Assembly (NCBI RefSeq): GCF_008923365.1
Contig: NZ_WBMR01000047.1
Span: 1 to 52,926, forward strand
Source of the DNA: Actinomadura montaniterrae
GTDB taxonomy: Bacteria > Actinomycetota > Actinomycetes > Streptosporangiales > Streptosporangiaceae
DNA length: 52,926 nt
Reading direction: 5' to 3'
A program made the position numbers and the translations under genes. This document shows positions 35,428 through 44,487 of this stretch, in pieces. Position 1 is the first letter of the stretch, and the number at the start of each line of letters is the position of its first letter. Below the pieces are notes generated by a model. It did not search any database. It was not told the origin of the DNA and saw only the letters and a program-made list of their open reading frames with translations.

Positions 35428-35943
35428 GTGGACGCTCCCTCGCGCCGCCCGCTCGTCCGGACGATCGCGCGCATGCTGGTGACCTCGGCGTGCGCGCTGA
35501 CGCTGTACGCGGTGGCGCCGCTGGACGTGCGGTTCGGGCCCGCGACCGCGCTGGCGCTGCTCGGGGCGCTGGCGGCGCTGGGCGTGCTCGTCGGCTGGCA
35601 GGCGCGGGCGATCGTGTGCTCGCCGTCGCCGTGGCTGCGCGCCGTGGAGACGCTGGTGACGTCCCTCTTGCTGTTCCTGGTGGTGTTCGCGTCGGCGTAC
35701 CGGCTGATGGACAGCGACGGTCCGGGGCACTTCTCCGAGCGGCTGTCGAAGGTGGACTCGATGTACTTCACCGTGACGGTGTTCTCCTCGGTCGGCTTCG
35801 GCGACATCGTGCCCGTGTCGACGGCGGCGCGGATCCTGGCGACCGTGCAGATGCTCGGCGACCTGGTGTTCCTCGGGGTCGTCGGGCGGGTGCTGCTGGA
35901 GGCGGCGCGCAGGGGCGCGGAGCGCCGCGGCCGCCGCCGGTAG
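35428..35943 (+). CDS. Two-transmembrane potassium channel protein
   Basis: 171 residues with two N-terminal hydrophobic spans (about 15-35 and 41-60), a third at 75-92, the pore loop SMYFTVTVFSSVGFGDIVP and a last span (ILATVQMLGDLVFLGVVG). The selectivity filter reads SVGFGD, the standard K+ channel form. A basic C-terminal tail (RRGAERRGRRR) follows and no regulatory RCK domain. The start is GTG and lacks a good Shine-Dalgarno. It is divergent from the hpnB-like gene over 72 bp. Confidence 0.85.
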   Translation: MDAPSRRPLVRTIARMLVTSACALTLYAVAPLDVRFGPATALALLGALAALGVLVGWQARAIVCSPSPWLRAVETLVTSLLLFLVVFASAYRLMDSDGPGHFSERLSKVDSMYFTVTVFSSVGFGDIVPVSTAARILATVQMLGDLVFLGVVGRVLLEAARRGAERRGRRR

Positions 35944-36079
35944 CCGGCCCCGGGGCGCGCGCCCGGCGCGTGTCCGGGATGTGCAAACGGCGAGGTCCGG
36001 CAGGGGAAAGACGGGGACGGCCCTTCCGGGGTTCACTCGCGGTCACGAACGCGACCACGAGCAGGAAGGGGCCGTCCCG

Positions 36080-36613
36080 ATGCCGGAAGCAGCCGGTTCC
36101 GAGTTCTGGAAGAACCTGAAGCCGATCGAGAACTCGCAGAAGCCCGACGCGCTGCCGGAGGTGTACCTGCCGAAGGTCGCCACCGACGACGACCGCTACT
36201 ACGTGCCGTTCACCGAGACGGTCGGGTCGCGGCCCCTGTGGATCAACGTCAAGGACAACACCTGGTCGGACGTCCTGCGGGCGAAGCAGGCCGGGCTCGT
36301 CAACCGGCACTACCACCCGCACGAGGTGTTCGCCTACACGATCTCCGGCAAGTGGGGGTACCTGGAGCGGCCGTGGACGGCGACGGCCGGTGATTTCATC
36401 TACGAGGCGCCGGGCGAAGGGCACACGCTGGTCGCCTACGAGTCCGGGGAGCCGATGAAGACGCTGTTCATCGTCAAGGGCCCGCTCGTCTGGCTGGACG
36501 AGAACGGCGACCCGGACGGCTTCTTCGACGTCCACGACTACATCGACATGTGCCGCGCCCACTACGAGAAGGTCGGCCTGGGCGCGGACTATGTGAACTC
36601 GCTGTTCCGCTGA
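36080..36613 (+). CDS. Cupin protein of the 2,4'-dihydroxyacetophenone dioxygenase family
   Basis: 177 residues. The single cupin domain has metal-binding histidines in NRHYHPHEVFAY and GEGHTLVAYESG, and the conserved opening ALPEVYLPKVATDDDRYYVP. The family cleaves C-C bonds in hydroxyacetophenone using iron; several members have unknown substrates. The start is ATG with AAGGGG eight bases upstream. An AraC-family regulator gene follows 64 bp later in the same direction. Confidence 0.85.
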   Translation: MPEAAGSEFWKNLKPIENSQKPDALPEVYLPKVATDDDRYYVPFTETVGSRPLWINVKDNTWSDVLRAKQAGLVNRHYHPHEVFAYTISGKWGYLERPWTATAGDFIYEAPGEGHTLVAYESGEPMKTLFIVKGPLVWLDENGDPDGFFDVHDYIDMCRAHYEKVGLGADYVNSLFR

Positions 36614-36677
36614 CCAGCGGCCACCGGCATAGGCTCCGGAAGCAGGACAGACTTCCTGCGATCGGGAGGAGCCCGCC

Positions 36678-37628
36678 ATGCCGGCCGCCGACCTCATGAT
36701 CTCCACCGCGAGCACGGAGGACGTCGCGCCGCGCGAGCGGATCGGGTTCTGGGAGGACTACAACCGGCGCGCGCTGGTCGGGCTGTCCTGCACGTCCTAC
36801 TCCGAGCGGGGGCTGGTCGCGCGGCAGGCGAACTACCGGCTGGGGGACGTCCGGCTGGCCGACATCAGCGGGAACGCGCACGCGATCGAGCGGACGCCGC
36901 AGGTCGCGCGGTCCGCGCCGAAGGACTCGGTGTTCCTGTCGCTGCTGGTGAAGGGCGAGGCGGTGTTCCTGCACGAGCACGGCTGCCTCGCCGCGACGGC
37001 CGGCGACCTGGTCGTCTACGACACGCGGCGGCCGTACCTGTTCGGGTTCTCCTCGGCCATGCGGCAGTTCCTGGTGGACGTGCCGCGCGAGCTGTTCGTC
37101 CGCGAGTGCATGGCGGGCGGGGTGCCCGCGCCGATGCTGTTCGGGCGCGGGACGGCGCGCGAGGGCGAGCTGGTCGTGGCGCTGCGGTCGCTGCTGGAGG
37201 CGCCGCGGCCCGACGATCCGGCGCTGACGGGCGGCGCGGTCCTCGGCGTGCTGCGGATGCTCGCGGACGGGCGGTCCGGCGGGCGGCCCGCGCCCGCGGC
37301 CCACCGGAGCCGGCTGATCATCGCCGGGGACTACATCGAGCGGCACCTGCACGACGCGTCGCTGGCGCCCGCGGAGGTCGCGCGGGTGATGGGCGTGTCC
37401 GTCCGGCACCTCGGCCGGATCTTCGAGGCCGCGGGGACGACACCGTCCCGGCACATCCTGGAGCGCCGCCTCCAGCGCGCGCACGAGGACCTGACCGGCG
37501 GCGGGGCGGCGCGGACGACGATCGCCGACGTCGCGCACCGCTGGGGCTTCTCCAGCCAGGCGCATTTCGCGCGGCGTTTCCGCGCCCGCTTCGGGATCAC
37601 GCCGTCCGAGGCCCGCGCGGGCCGCTGA
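36678..37628 (+). CDS. AraC-family regulator with AraC-binding-like N-terminal domain
   Basis: 316 residues. Residues 15-190 form the cupin-like sensor domain seen in AraC_binding_2 proteins (GDLVVYDTRRPYLFGFS and MRQFLVDVPRELFVREC). The C-terminal 110 residues have two HTHs (LAPAEVARVMGVSVRHLGR, TTIADVAHRWGFSSQAHFAR). The start is ATG with GGGAGGAG six bases upstream. It lies just behind the cupin dioxygenase gene and is a plausible regulator of it. Confidence 0.88.
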   Translation: MPAADLMISTASTEDVAPRERIGFWEDYNRRALVGLSCTSYSERGLVARQANYRLGDVRLADISGNAHAIERTPQVARSAPKDSVFLSLLVKGEAVFLHEHGCLAATAGDLVVYDTRRPYLFGFSSAMRQFLVDVPRELFVRECMAGGVPAPMLFGRGTAREGELVVALRSLLEAPRPDDPALTGGAVLGVLRMLADGRSGGRPAPAAHRSRLIIAGDYIERHLHDASLAPAEVARVMGVSVRHLGRIFEAAGTTPSRHILERRLQRAHEDLTGGGAARTTIADVAHRWGFSSQAHFARRFRARFGITPSEARAGR

Positions 37629-37652
37629 ACGCCGCCGCCGGCCCCGGATAGG

Positions 37653-38708
37653 TCAGCCGCCGGGCAGCTCGCCGAGCTTGACCTGGACGTCCTTCTTCGA
37701 CCCGTTCGGCTGCTCGATCTGCACCTTCACGGTCTGGCCCGGCTTCAGGCCCGCGAGGACGGCGGCGAGGGCGGTCTGGTCGGGCGTCGCGGTGCCGTTC
37801 ACCGAGAGGATCAGGTCGCCGGCCTTGATCCCGGCCTTGTCGGCGCCGGCGCCCTTCGTCACGTCCACCACGGCGACCGCGGTCTGCTCGCCGCTGTTCG
37901 GGTCGACGATCGTGCGGACGGTCGCGCCGATCGCGGCCCGCCCGGACTGCGACACCTTCCCGCTCCGGATCAGCTGCGGGACGATCTTCTGCACGGTGGC
38001 GCTCGGCGCGGCGAACCCGATGCCCGCGGCGGCCCCGCCGATCTGCGGGTCGGACGCGGCGGCGGTCGGGATGCCGATGACCTGCCCCTCCAGCGTGACG
38101 AGCGCGCCGCCGCTGTTGCCGGGGTTGATGGGCGCGCTGGTCTGGATGGCGTCGCCGATCGTCGCGCCGGGGAACGCGCCCTCCTGCTTGGTGGACACGG
38201 TCCGGTTCAGCGCGGACACGATCCCGTTCGTCACGCTGCCGGCGAGGCCAAGCGGGTTGCCCATCGCCAGCACGATCTGCCCGACCTTGGCCTGCGTGGA
38301 GTCCCCGAACGCGGCGGGGCGCAGGTTCCCGCCGCTCGCCCTCACCACCGCCAGGTCGTCGGCGACGAACGAGCCGACGAGGTTCGCCTTCAACGGGCTG
38401 CCGCCGCTCGACGCCGTCACCCGGATCTGCTTCGCGCCCGCGACGACGTGCGCGTTGGTGACGATGTCGCCCTTGTCGTCGTAGACGACGCCGGACCCCT
38501 CGCCCTGGTCGGTCTCGATCTTCACGACCGAGGGCAGCACGGCCGCGACGACCTGCTCGTACTGCTGCTGGAGCTGCGACGCGCCGCCGGTCGGCGAGGG
38601 CGCCGCCGCGGCCGTCCGCGCCTTCCCCCCGCCTCCTCCGCCGCAGCCCGCCAGCAGCAGCGCCGTGCCCGCCAGGGCCCCCGCGAAGATCCTCACGTTC
38701 CGGTCCAC
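37653..38708 (-). CDS. HtrA/DegP-like serine protease lipoprotein with PDZ domain
   Basis: 351 residues. The N-terminus is a lipoprotein signal (FAGALAGTALLLAGC, cysteine of the lipobox at about residue 21), then a low-complexity linker. The trypsin-like domain has His in IVTNAHVVAG, Asp in VADDLAVVRA and Ser in PINPGNSGGALV. The C-terminal PDZ domain (KAGIKAGDLILSVNGTATPD) follows. It is a surface-anchored protease for misfolded exported proteins. The GTG at 38708 has GGGGAG six bases upstream. It is divergent from the methyltransferase gene. Confidence 0.92.
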   Translation of the reverse strand: MDRNVRIFAGALAGTALLLAGCGGGGGGKARTAAAAPSPTGGASQLQQQYEQVVAAVLPSVVKIETDQGEGSGVVYDDKGDIVTNAHVVAGAKQIRVTASSGGSPLKANLVGSFVADDLAVVRASGGNLRPAAFGDSTQAKVGQIVLAMGNPLGLAGSVTNGIVSALNRTVSTKQEGAFPGATIGDAIQTSAPINPGNSGGALVTLEGQVIGIPTAAASDPQIGGAAAGIGFAAPSATVQKIVPQLIRSGKVSQSGRAAIGATVRTIVDPNSGEQTAVAVVDVTKGAGADKAGIKAGDLILSVNGTATPDQTALAAVLAGLKPGQTVKVQIEQPNGSKKDVQVKLGELPGG

Positions 38709-38857
38709 CAGAACTCCCCCCTCCGCGTCCGGTCCTTCCCTTTTCCGGCGAGAAGGCACCCCCGACCTGCGCGGACGTGATCGCATTTCGGCAGCCCTTG
38801 TCCGCTATGCCAGGAATGTCGGACGATCAAGGTCGCCACCGAGGGGAGATCGGGACC

Positions 38858-39667
38858 ATGCGCGACGACATCGGCGGGGTCGACACCGGGGCCGGCGGCA
38901 CCTGGGCCAGCGGCGACTACGCCCGCGTCGGCAACCGCTGGCTGCTGGTCGGCGAGCTGCTCTGCGAGACGGCCGGGATCCGCCCCGGCGAGCGCGTCAT
39001 CGACGTCGCCACCGGCACCGGCAACACCGCCCTCGCCGCCGCCCGCCGGTTCGCCGACGTGACGGGCGTCGACTACGTCCCCGCGCTGCTGGAGCACGCC
39101 CGGGCCCGCGCCGCCGCCGAAGGCCTGGACGTGCGGTTCGAGCACGGCGACGCGCTGGAGCTCGCGCACCCCGACGGCGCGTTCGACGTCGCGGTGTCGA
39201 CGTTCGGCGTCCAGTACGTCCCGGACCAGGAGCGGGCGGCGGCCGAGCTGCTGCGGGTCGTCCGGCCCGGCGGCCGGATCGCGCTCGCGAGCTGGGCGCC
39301 GGACGGCTACCTCGGCGAGCTGCTCCGCCTCGTCGGCCGGTACACCGCCGGGGCGTCCGGGGACGCCGCGCCGACCCGCTGGGGCACCGCCAAGCACCTG
39401 GAGCGGCTGCTCGGCCCGCACGCGTCCAGCCTGGAGTGCGCCGAGCGGCAGTGGCGGTTCCGGTTCCGCTCCCCCGCCGACATGATCGGCTACTTCCGGG
39501 CGTACTTCGGCCCGCTGACCGTCGCGTTCGACGTCCTCGACGACGCGGGCCGGGAGGCGCTGACCGCCGACCTCACCCGGCACATCGAGGCCGCCGGTGC
39601 CGCGCCCGGCGGCACCGTCGAGGTCCCCTCCACCTACCTGGAGGCGGTCGCCGTCCTCGCCTCCTGA
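38858..39667 (+). CDS. Class I SAM-dependent methyltransferase (UbiE-type)
   Basis: 269 residues. Motif I is VIDVATGTGNTALAAARR, motif II VTGVDYVPALLEHAR, then VRFEHGDALELAHPDGAFD and RVVRPGGRIALASWAPDG. This is the Methyltransf_11 fold; the substrate is unknown. The ATG at 38858 has GGGGAG nine bases upstream; longer in-frame extensions are less likely. Converges on the DUF2267 gene. Confidence 0.9.
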   Translation: MRDDIGGVDTGAGGTWASGDYARVGNRWLLVGELLCETAGIRPGERVIDVATGTGNTALAAARRFADVTGVDYVPALLEHARARAAAEGLDVRFEHGDALELAHPDGAFDVAVSTFGVQYVPDQERAAAELLRVVRPGGRIALASWAPDGYLGELLRLVGRYTAGASGDAAPTRWGTAKHLERLLGPHASSLECAERQWRFRFRSPADMIGYFRAYFGPLTVAFDVLDDAGREALTADLTRHIEAAGAAPGGTVEVPSTYLEAVAVLAS

Positions 39668-39681
39668 GCCGGGTGCCCGGC
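39668..39681. terminator. Short GC hairpin between convergent genes
   Basis: GCCGGG and CCCGGC (39668-39673 and 39676-39681) form a 6-bp stem right after the methyltransferase stop, between convergent genes. There is no T-run. Possible bidirectional terminator. Confidence 0.3.
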
Positions 39682-39689
39682 CACCGGGG

Positions 39690-40082
39690 TCAGTCCGCGA
39701 GCTCGTTCTTGCCGAAGAACGGCGCGTACCCGGACGGGAGCTGGCTCAGCAGGTGGTTCAGCTCGCCCCCGGAGACGGTGCCCGCGAGCGTGCTGAGCAC
39801 GGCGTCGGCGTCCCATTCGGCGGTCCGCTCGGTGGCGCCGGTCATCCCCGCGACCCGGCGGCAGAACTCCGCCGACCCGTACGACTCGGCCCGCGCGGAG
39901 TCGCGGTCGCGCATCAGCTCGTCCAGCGGCTCGGGGAGCTGCGCCGCCAGGTGGTCCGCGCCCTCCTCGGTGAGCCGGTCCCGCAGGACGCTCAGCACCG
40001 CCTCGGTGACGCGCTCGGCCTCCTCGCGGCCGCTGTAGTCCCCGTTGTCGCGGACCGTCGCGATGAACTGCCCGTACTTCAT
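39690..40082 (-). CDS. DUF2267 family protein
   Basis: 130 residues: MKYGQFIATVRDNGDYSG, then AERVTEAVLSVLRDRLTEEG and ADHLAAQLPEPLDELMR. This is the usual DUF2267 pattern of two helical repeats, ending LNHLLSQLPSGYAPFFG. Function unknown; in actinomycetes often near stress genes. The start is ATG with AGGGG seven bases upstream. It is divergent from the GH15 gene. Confidence 0.9.
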   Translation of the reverse strand: MKYGQFIATVRDNGDYSGREEAERVTEAVLSVLRDRLTEEGADHLAAQLPEPLDELMRDRDSARAESYGSAEFCRRVAGMTGATERTAEWDADAVLSTLAGTVSGGELNHLLSQLPSGYAPFFGKNELAD

Positions 40083-40249
40083 GGTCTGTCCCCTCTCCGC
40101 ACGTGTCTGCGTCCGGTCCTCTCTGCCGGGGTGCCCGTGAACGCGGCCTCCATGCGGCCCGTGACGTGGTGAATCGCCCCACGTCCGGCATGGATCCGGC
40201 CCCCGGGGTAGGGCAGACGGGGACGGGAGACCGAGCACGGAGGTGAACG

Positions 40250-42076
40250 TTGGCGCTGCGCATCGAGGATTACGGACTGCTCGGCGATCTCCATACGGCG
40301 GCCCTGGTGGGGGCCAATGGCTCCATCGACTGGCTGTGCCTGCCCCGGTTCGACTCCCCGGCCTGCTTCGCCGCGCTGCTCGACGACGAGGCCGCCGGGT
40401 TCTGGCGGATGGCGCCCGCGTCCGGCGGGATGTGCACGCGCCGCCGGTACCGCGGGGACACGCTGATCCTGGAGACCGAGTGGGACACCCCGGACGGCAC
40501 CGTCCGGGTGATCGACACGATGCCGCCGCGCGGGGAGGCGGCGGACGTGGTCCGGATCGTCGAGGGCGTCAGCGGCCGGGTGCCGGTGCGGACGGAGCTG
40601 CGGCTCCGGTTCGACTACGGCCGGATCGTGCCGTGGGTGCGGCACGTGGACGGGCAGCTGGAGGCGGTCGCGGGCCCGGACGCGGCGTGGCTGAAGACGC
40701 CCGTCGCGCTGGAGGGCCGCGGGACGTCGACCGTCGGCGAGTTCGCGGTGTCGGCCGGGGACCGCGTCCCGTTCGTCCTGACCTACAAGCCGTCGCACGA
40801 GCCGCACCCCCGGCACGTCGACCCGGAGCAGGCGCTGCGGGACACCGAGGCGTTCTGGGCGGAGTGGACGAGCGGCTTCCGCTACGAGGGGCGCTGGGAC
40901 GACGCCGTCCGCCGCTCCCTGATCACGCTGAAGGGGCTCACCTACCGGCCGACCGGCGGGATCGTCGCCGCCGCGACCACGTCGCTGCCCGAGCAGCTCG
41001 GCGGGCCGCGCAACTGGGACTACCGGTTCTGCTGGCTGCGGGACGCGACGTTCACGCTGCAGGCGCTGCTCGGCACCGGGTTCGCGGAGGAGGCGCGGGC
41101 GTGGCGGGAGTGGCTGCTGCGCGCGATCGCCGGCGACCCCGCCGAGCTGCAGATCATGTACGGGATCGACGGGACGCGCCGGCTCCCCGAGTACACCCTC
41201 GACTGGCTCGGCGGGTACGAGGGCGCCGCGCCGGTGCGGGTGGGAAACGCCGCGTCCGGGCAGTTCCAGCTGGACACGTGGGGCGAGGTGCTGCACGGCC
41301 TGCACCTCGGCCGGGAGTCCGGCATCGCGCCGGTGCAGAACGCGTGGGACGTGCAGAAGTCGCTGCTCGACTTCCTCGAGTCCCACTGGGACGACCCGGA
41401 CAACGGCCTGTGGGAGGTGCGGGGTGACCGCCGCCACTTCGTGCATTCCAAGGTGCTGGCGTGGGCGGGCGTCGACGCGGCCGTCCGGGGCGTCGAGAGG
41501 CACGGGCTGGACGGGCCGGCGTCGCGGTGGCGGGCGCTGCGCGACCGGATCCACGCGGACGTCTGCGAGCACGGCTACGACGCCGACCGGGGCACGTTCA
41601 CGCAGTTCTACGGGTCGAAGGGGGTGGACGCGGCGCTTCTGCTGATCCCGACCACCGGATTCCTGCCGTGGGGCGACCCGCGCGTCGTCGGGACCGTGGA
41701 CGCGGTGGAGCGCGACCTGTACCGGGACGGGTTCGTGCTGCGGTACGACACGTCGGCCGACGGCGGCGTCGACGGCCTGCCGGGGTCGGAGGGCGCGTTC
41801 CTGGCCTGCACGTTCTGGTTCGCGGACGCGCTGCAGGGCGTCGGCCGGCACGAGCAGGCGACCGAGGTGTTCGAGCGGCTGCTGAGCCTGCGCAACGACC
41901 TCGGGCTGCTGAGCGAGGAGTACGACGCGGCGGCGGGGCGGCAGGTCGGCAACACGCCGCAGGCGTACTCGCACGTCGGGCTGGTCAACACGGCCCGGCA
42001 CCTGAGCGGAACCGTCCCGGCGACGGAGGCGTCCCGGACCGCGGGTGCGAGCGCGGGTGCGGGCGCCGGGGCTTGA
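40250..42076 (+). CDS. Glycoside hydrolase family 15 protein (glucoamylase/trehalase-like)
   Basis: 608 residues. The N-terminal beta domain starts IEDYGLLGDLHTAALVGANG and IDWLCLPRFDSPACF; the (alpha/alpha)6 barrel has GGPRNWDYRFCWLRDATFTL, the active-site segment. The enzyme releases glucose from alpha-glucans or trehalose in the cytoplasm; no signal peptide. The start is TTG, with GGAGG six bases upstream, which fixes the site. The glucose dehydrogenase gene follows after 49 bp, so the pair hydrolyses and then oxidises glucose. The C-terminal tail is Ala/Gly-rich (GASAGAGAGA). Confidence 0.92.
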   Translation: MALRIEDYGLLGDLHTAALVGANGSIDWLCLPRFDSPACFAALLDDEAAGFWRMAPASGGMCTRRRYRGDTLILETEWDTPDGTVRVIDTMPPRGEAADVVRIVEGVSGRVPVRTELRLRFDYGRIVPWVRHVDGQLEAVAGPDAAWLKTPVALEGRGTSTVGEFAVSAGDRVPFVLTYKPSHEPHPRHVDPEQALRDTEAFWAEWTSGFRYEGRWDDAVRRSLITLKGLTYRPTGGIVAAATTSLPEQLGGPRNWDYRFCWLRDATFTLQALLGTGFAEEARAWREWLLRAIAGDPAELQIMYGIDGTRRLPEYTLDWLGGYEGAAPVRVGNAASGQFQLDTWGEVLHGLHLGRESGIAPVQNAWDVQKSLLDFLESHWDDPDNGLWEVRGDRRHFVHSKVLAWAGVDAAVRGVERHGLDGPASRWRALRDRIHADVCEHGYDADRGTFTQFYGSKGVDAALLLIPTTGFLPWGDPRVVGTVDAVERDLYRDGFVLRYDTSADGGVDGLPGSEGAFLACTFWFADALQGVGRHEQATEVFERLLSLRNDLGLLSEEYDAAAGRQVGNTPQAYSHVGLVNTARHLSGTVPATEASRTAGASAGAGAGA

Positions 42077-42125
42077 CCCCTCACAGCGAGAAGACAGGCA
42101 GAGCACGGAACCGAAGGAGAACCGC

Positions 42126-43175
42126 ATGCGCGCCTTGACCGTCGTCCCCGGGCAGAAGGACTCGCTGTCCGTCCGGGACGTCCCCGATCCGGAGCCGGGC
42201 GACGGCGAGCTGCTGGTGGACGGGCTGGCCGTCGGGGTCTGCGGCACCGACCGGGAGATCGCGTCGGGCGAGTACGGCTGGGCGCCGCCGGGGCGTGACC
42301 ACCTGGTCATTGGGCACGAGTCGCTCGGACGGGTGCGGCGGGCGCCGTCCGGCAGCGGGTTCACCGAGGGCGACCTCGTGGTCGGCGTGGTGCGGCGGCC
42401 CGACCCGAACCCCTGCGGCGCCTGCGCGCACGGCCAGTTCGACATGTGCCGCAACGGCCGCTACACCGAGCGCGGCATCAAGGAGATCGACGGCTACGCG
42501 AGCCAGGCGTGGACGGTCGAGGCCGATTACGCGGTGAAGCTCGACCCGCGGCTCGCGGACGTCGGCATGCTGATGGAGCCGACGACGGTGGTCGCGAAGG
42601 CGTGGGAGCAGGTCGAGAAGGTCGGCGCGCGGGCCTGGTACGAGCCGAAGTCCGCCCTCGTCACCGGCGCCGGGCCGATCGGGCTGCTGGCGGCGCTGCT
42701 CGGCGTCCAGCGCGGGCTCGACGTGCACGTCCTCGACCAGGTCGCGGACGGCCCGAAACCGGACCTGGTGAAGAGCCTCGGCGCGACGTACCACAGCGAG
42801 GGCATGGACGCCGCCGTCGCGCACGCCAGGCCCGACATCGTCATCGAGGCGACCGGCGTCGGGCAGCTGGTGTTCGGCGCGATGGCCGCGACCGGCGCGT
42901 ACGGGATCGTCTGCCTCACCGGCGTGTCGCCGACGGGACGGAAGCTGACGATCGACGCGGGCGGCATCAACCGGGAGATCGTGCTGGAGAACGACGCGAT
43001 CGTCGGGTCGGTGAACGCCAACCTCGACCACTACGCGGCGGCCGCGGACGCCCTCGCGAAGGCCGACCTGGACTGGCTCGGCCGGCTGGTGTCGCGGCGC
43101 GTCCCGCTGGAGCGGTTCCAGGACGCGTTCGCACCGGACAAGGACGACGTGAAGGTCGTCATCACGCTCGACTAG
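42126..43175 (+). CDS. gdh: Glucose 1-dehydrogenase (zinc-dependent, medium-chain)
   Basis: 349 residues, zinc-type MDR fold. Catalytic zinc residues include Cys in GVCGTDREIASG and His-Glu in VIGHESLG. A structural zinc loop is in NPCGACAHGQFDMCRNG. The Rossmann motif is VTGAGPIGLLAALLG. The Glc_dehyd_C-type ending and overall match fit NAD(P)-dependent glucose dehydrogenases of archaea and actinomycetes, which make gluconolactone. The start is ATG with AAGGAG upstream. It lies in an operon with the GH15 gene. Confidence 0.9.
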   Translation: MRALTVVPGQKDSLSVRDVPDPEPGDGELLVDGLAVGVCGTDREIASGEYGWAPPGRDHLVIGHESLGRVRRAPSGSGFTEGDLVVGVVRRPDPNPCGACAHGQFDMCRNGRYTERGIKEIDGYASQAWTVEADYAVKLDPRLADVGMLMEPTTVVAKAWEQVEKVGARAWYEPKSALVTGAGPIGLLAALLGVQRGLDVHVLDQVADGPKPDLVKSLGATYHSEGMDAAVAHARPDIVIEATGVGQLVFGAMAATGAYGIVCLTGVSPTGRKLTIDAGGINREIVLENDAIVGSVNANLDHYAAAADALAKADLDWLGRLVSRRVPLERFQDAFAPDKDDVKVVITLD

Positions 43176-43194
43176 CACCTGCCGGCGTTCGGGG

Positions 43195-44487
43195 TCAGGT
43201 CTCCATGCCGAGCAGCGGCTCGTCGGAGGCGCGCAGATCCTGGTTCGGCAGGCCGTCGGGGAAGTCACTGCGCACCCGTTCGAGCGCGGCCAGCGCGATG
43301 TCGAGGTGGCGCCGCTTGCTGGTCTCGTAGAACGACTTCGCGCCGCCCGAGAGCTTCGGCGCGGCGTGCAGCGGCTTGTCCGAGACGCACAGCAGCGTCG
43401 CGTTCGGGATGCGGTACCGGAACCCGTTGGCGGCGATCGTCGCCGACTCCATGTCGACGGCGATGCACCGGGCGCCCTTCATCGCCGCGAGCGTCCGCCG
43501 CTGGTTGAACTCCCAGTTGCGGTTGCCGGTGGTGTGCACCACGCCCAGCCGGTACCCGGCCCCGGCCGCCTCGAGGCTGTCCAGCAGGATGGTGTTGAGC
43601 CGGTGGTTGGGGATGACCGGGATGTCGGTGGGGAGCACCTCGTCCAGCACCTGGTCGGCGCGCTGGTAGGCGGTGGCCAGCACGTAGTCGCCGAGCCGCT
43701 GGTGGTTGCGGAGCCCGCCGCAGTGCCCGACCATGATCATGGTGTCGGGGCGCAGCACCGCCAGGTGGTCGGTGATCGTCTTGGCGTTGGACGGGCCGAC
43801 GCCGATGTCGACGAGGCTGACGCCGTCCCCCGCCTCGGTGCGGTGGTGCCACGCGGCCATCTGGACGCCGGGACGCTCCGGCCCCTCCGCGTCGGGGAAC
43901 CGCTCCCGGAACGTCTCGATGTACATCGCGTAGTTGGTGAACAGCACGTGCCGCTGGAAGGACTCGGCGGGCGTCCCGCAGTAGTGCGAGAGCCGGTCCA
44001 GGGACAGGGCCATGCGCTCCGGCCCGAACAGGAACAGCTTCTTGCCGCGCAGGTCGACGTGGTCCTCGTCCAGCGCCGCGAAGAAGCCCGGATCGTCGAA
44101 CGGCAGGGCCCGCCGCGACGCCCGCACGCTCACGTTCGCGCCCGCCCGGATCAGCGCCGACAGCTCCCTGCGCAGGTAGTTCCGGATCGCGCCCGGCCGC
44201 GCGAACTCCCCGGTGATGTGCGGGTTCGCCGCCGACCACGGGCGTTCGACGTCGATGGCCGGGTACCAGCCGTCCGCGTCGATCGCGTGCAGGGCTTCGA
44301 GGAGCTCCTCCACCGCCGCGACCGAAGCCTCCCTCGCCGGGACCTCCACCGCCGGGACCTCCACCGCCGGGACCTCCACCGCCGGGACAGGAACCTCCGC
44401 CGCCGGAACCTCTGATGCCGGGACCAGGCTCTCCGCCGGCGCCGTCGTGACCTGCCCGGCCGTGCCCGCCGCGTTCTGCTCGACCAC
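43195..44487 (-). CDS. amn: AMP nucleosidase with repeat-rich N-terminal extension
   Basis: 430 residues. Hydrolyses AMP to adenine and ribose 5-phosphate in purine salvage. The catalytic part starts near residue 60 and carries the C-terminal nucleoside phosphorylase fold: MIMVGHCGGLRNHQRLGDYV, PVIPNHRLN, VVHTTGNRNWEFN and AVDMESATIAANGFRYRIP. The first 55 residues are unusual: tandem AVEVP/AAEVP units coded by a 15-bp repeat. The GTG at 44487 has GGAGG eight to ten bases upstream. It is divergent from the monooxygenase gene and convergent with gdh. Confidence 0.92.
   Translation of the reverse strand: MVEQNAAGTAGQVTTAPAESLVPASEVPAAEVPVPAVEVPAVEVPAVEVPAREASVAAVEELLEALHAIDADGWYPAIDVERPWSAANPHITGEFARPGAIRNYLRRELSALIRAGANVSVRASRRALPFDDPGFFAALDEDHVDLRGKKLFLFGPERMALSLDRLSHYCGTPAESFQRHVLFTNYAMYIETFRERFPDAEGPERPGVQMAAWHHRTEAGDGVSLVDIGVGPSNAKTITDHLAVLRPDTMIMVGHCGGLRNHQRLGDYVLATAYQRADQVLDEVLPTDIPVIPNHRLNTILLDSLEAAGAGYRLGVVHTTGNRNWEFNQRRTLAAMKGARCIAVDMESATIAANGFRYRIPNATLLCVSDKPLHAAPKLSGGAKSFYETSKRRHLDIALAALERVRSDFPDGLPNQDLRASDEPLLGMET
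44341..44385. repeat. Tandem 15-bp repeat in the AMP nucleosidase gene
   Basis: The unit GACCTCCACCGCCGG is repeated three times exactly and a fourth time in altered form. It encodes PAVEV on the minus strand, in the N-terminal extension of AMP nucleosidase. Copy number could vary between strains by slippage. Confidence 0.9.

Noticed and set aside
40079..42454. A 791-codon minus-strand frame opposite the GH15 gene
   Set aside because: Arg/Pro/Val-rich, no domain, and the opposite strand has a clear GH15 enzyme with a ribosome site.
44341..44385. Possible CRISPR-like array
   Set aside because: The 15-bp units are directly tandem without spacers and are in frame within a gene.
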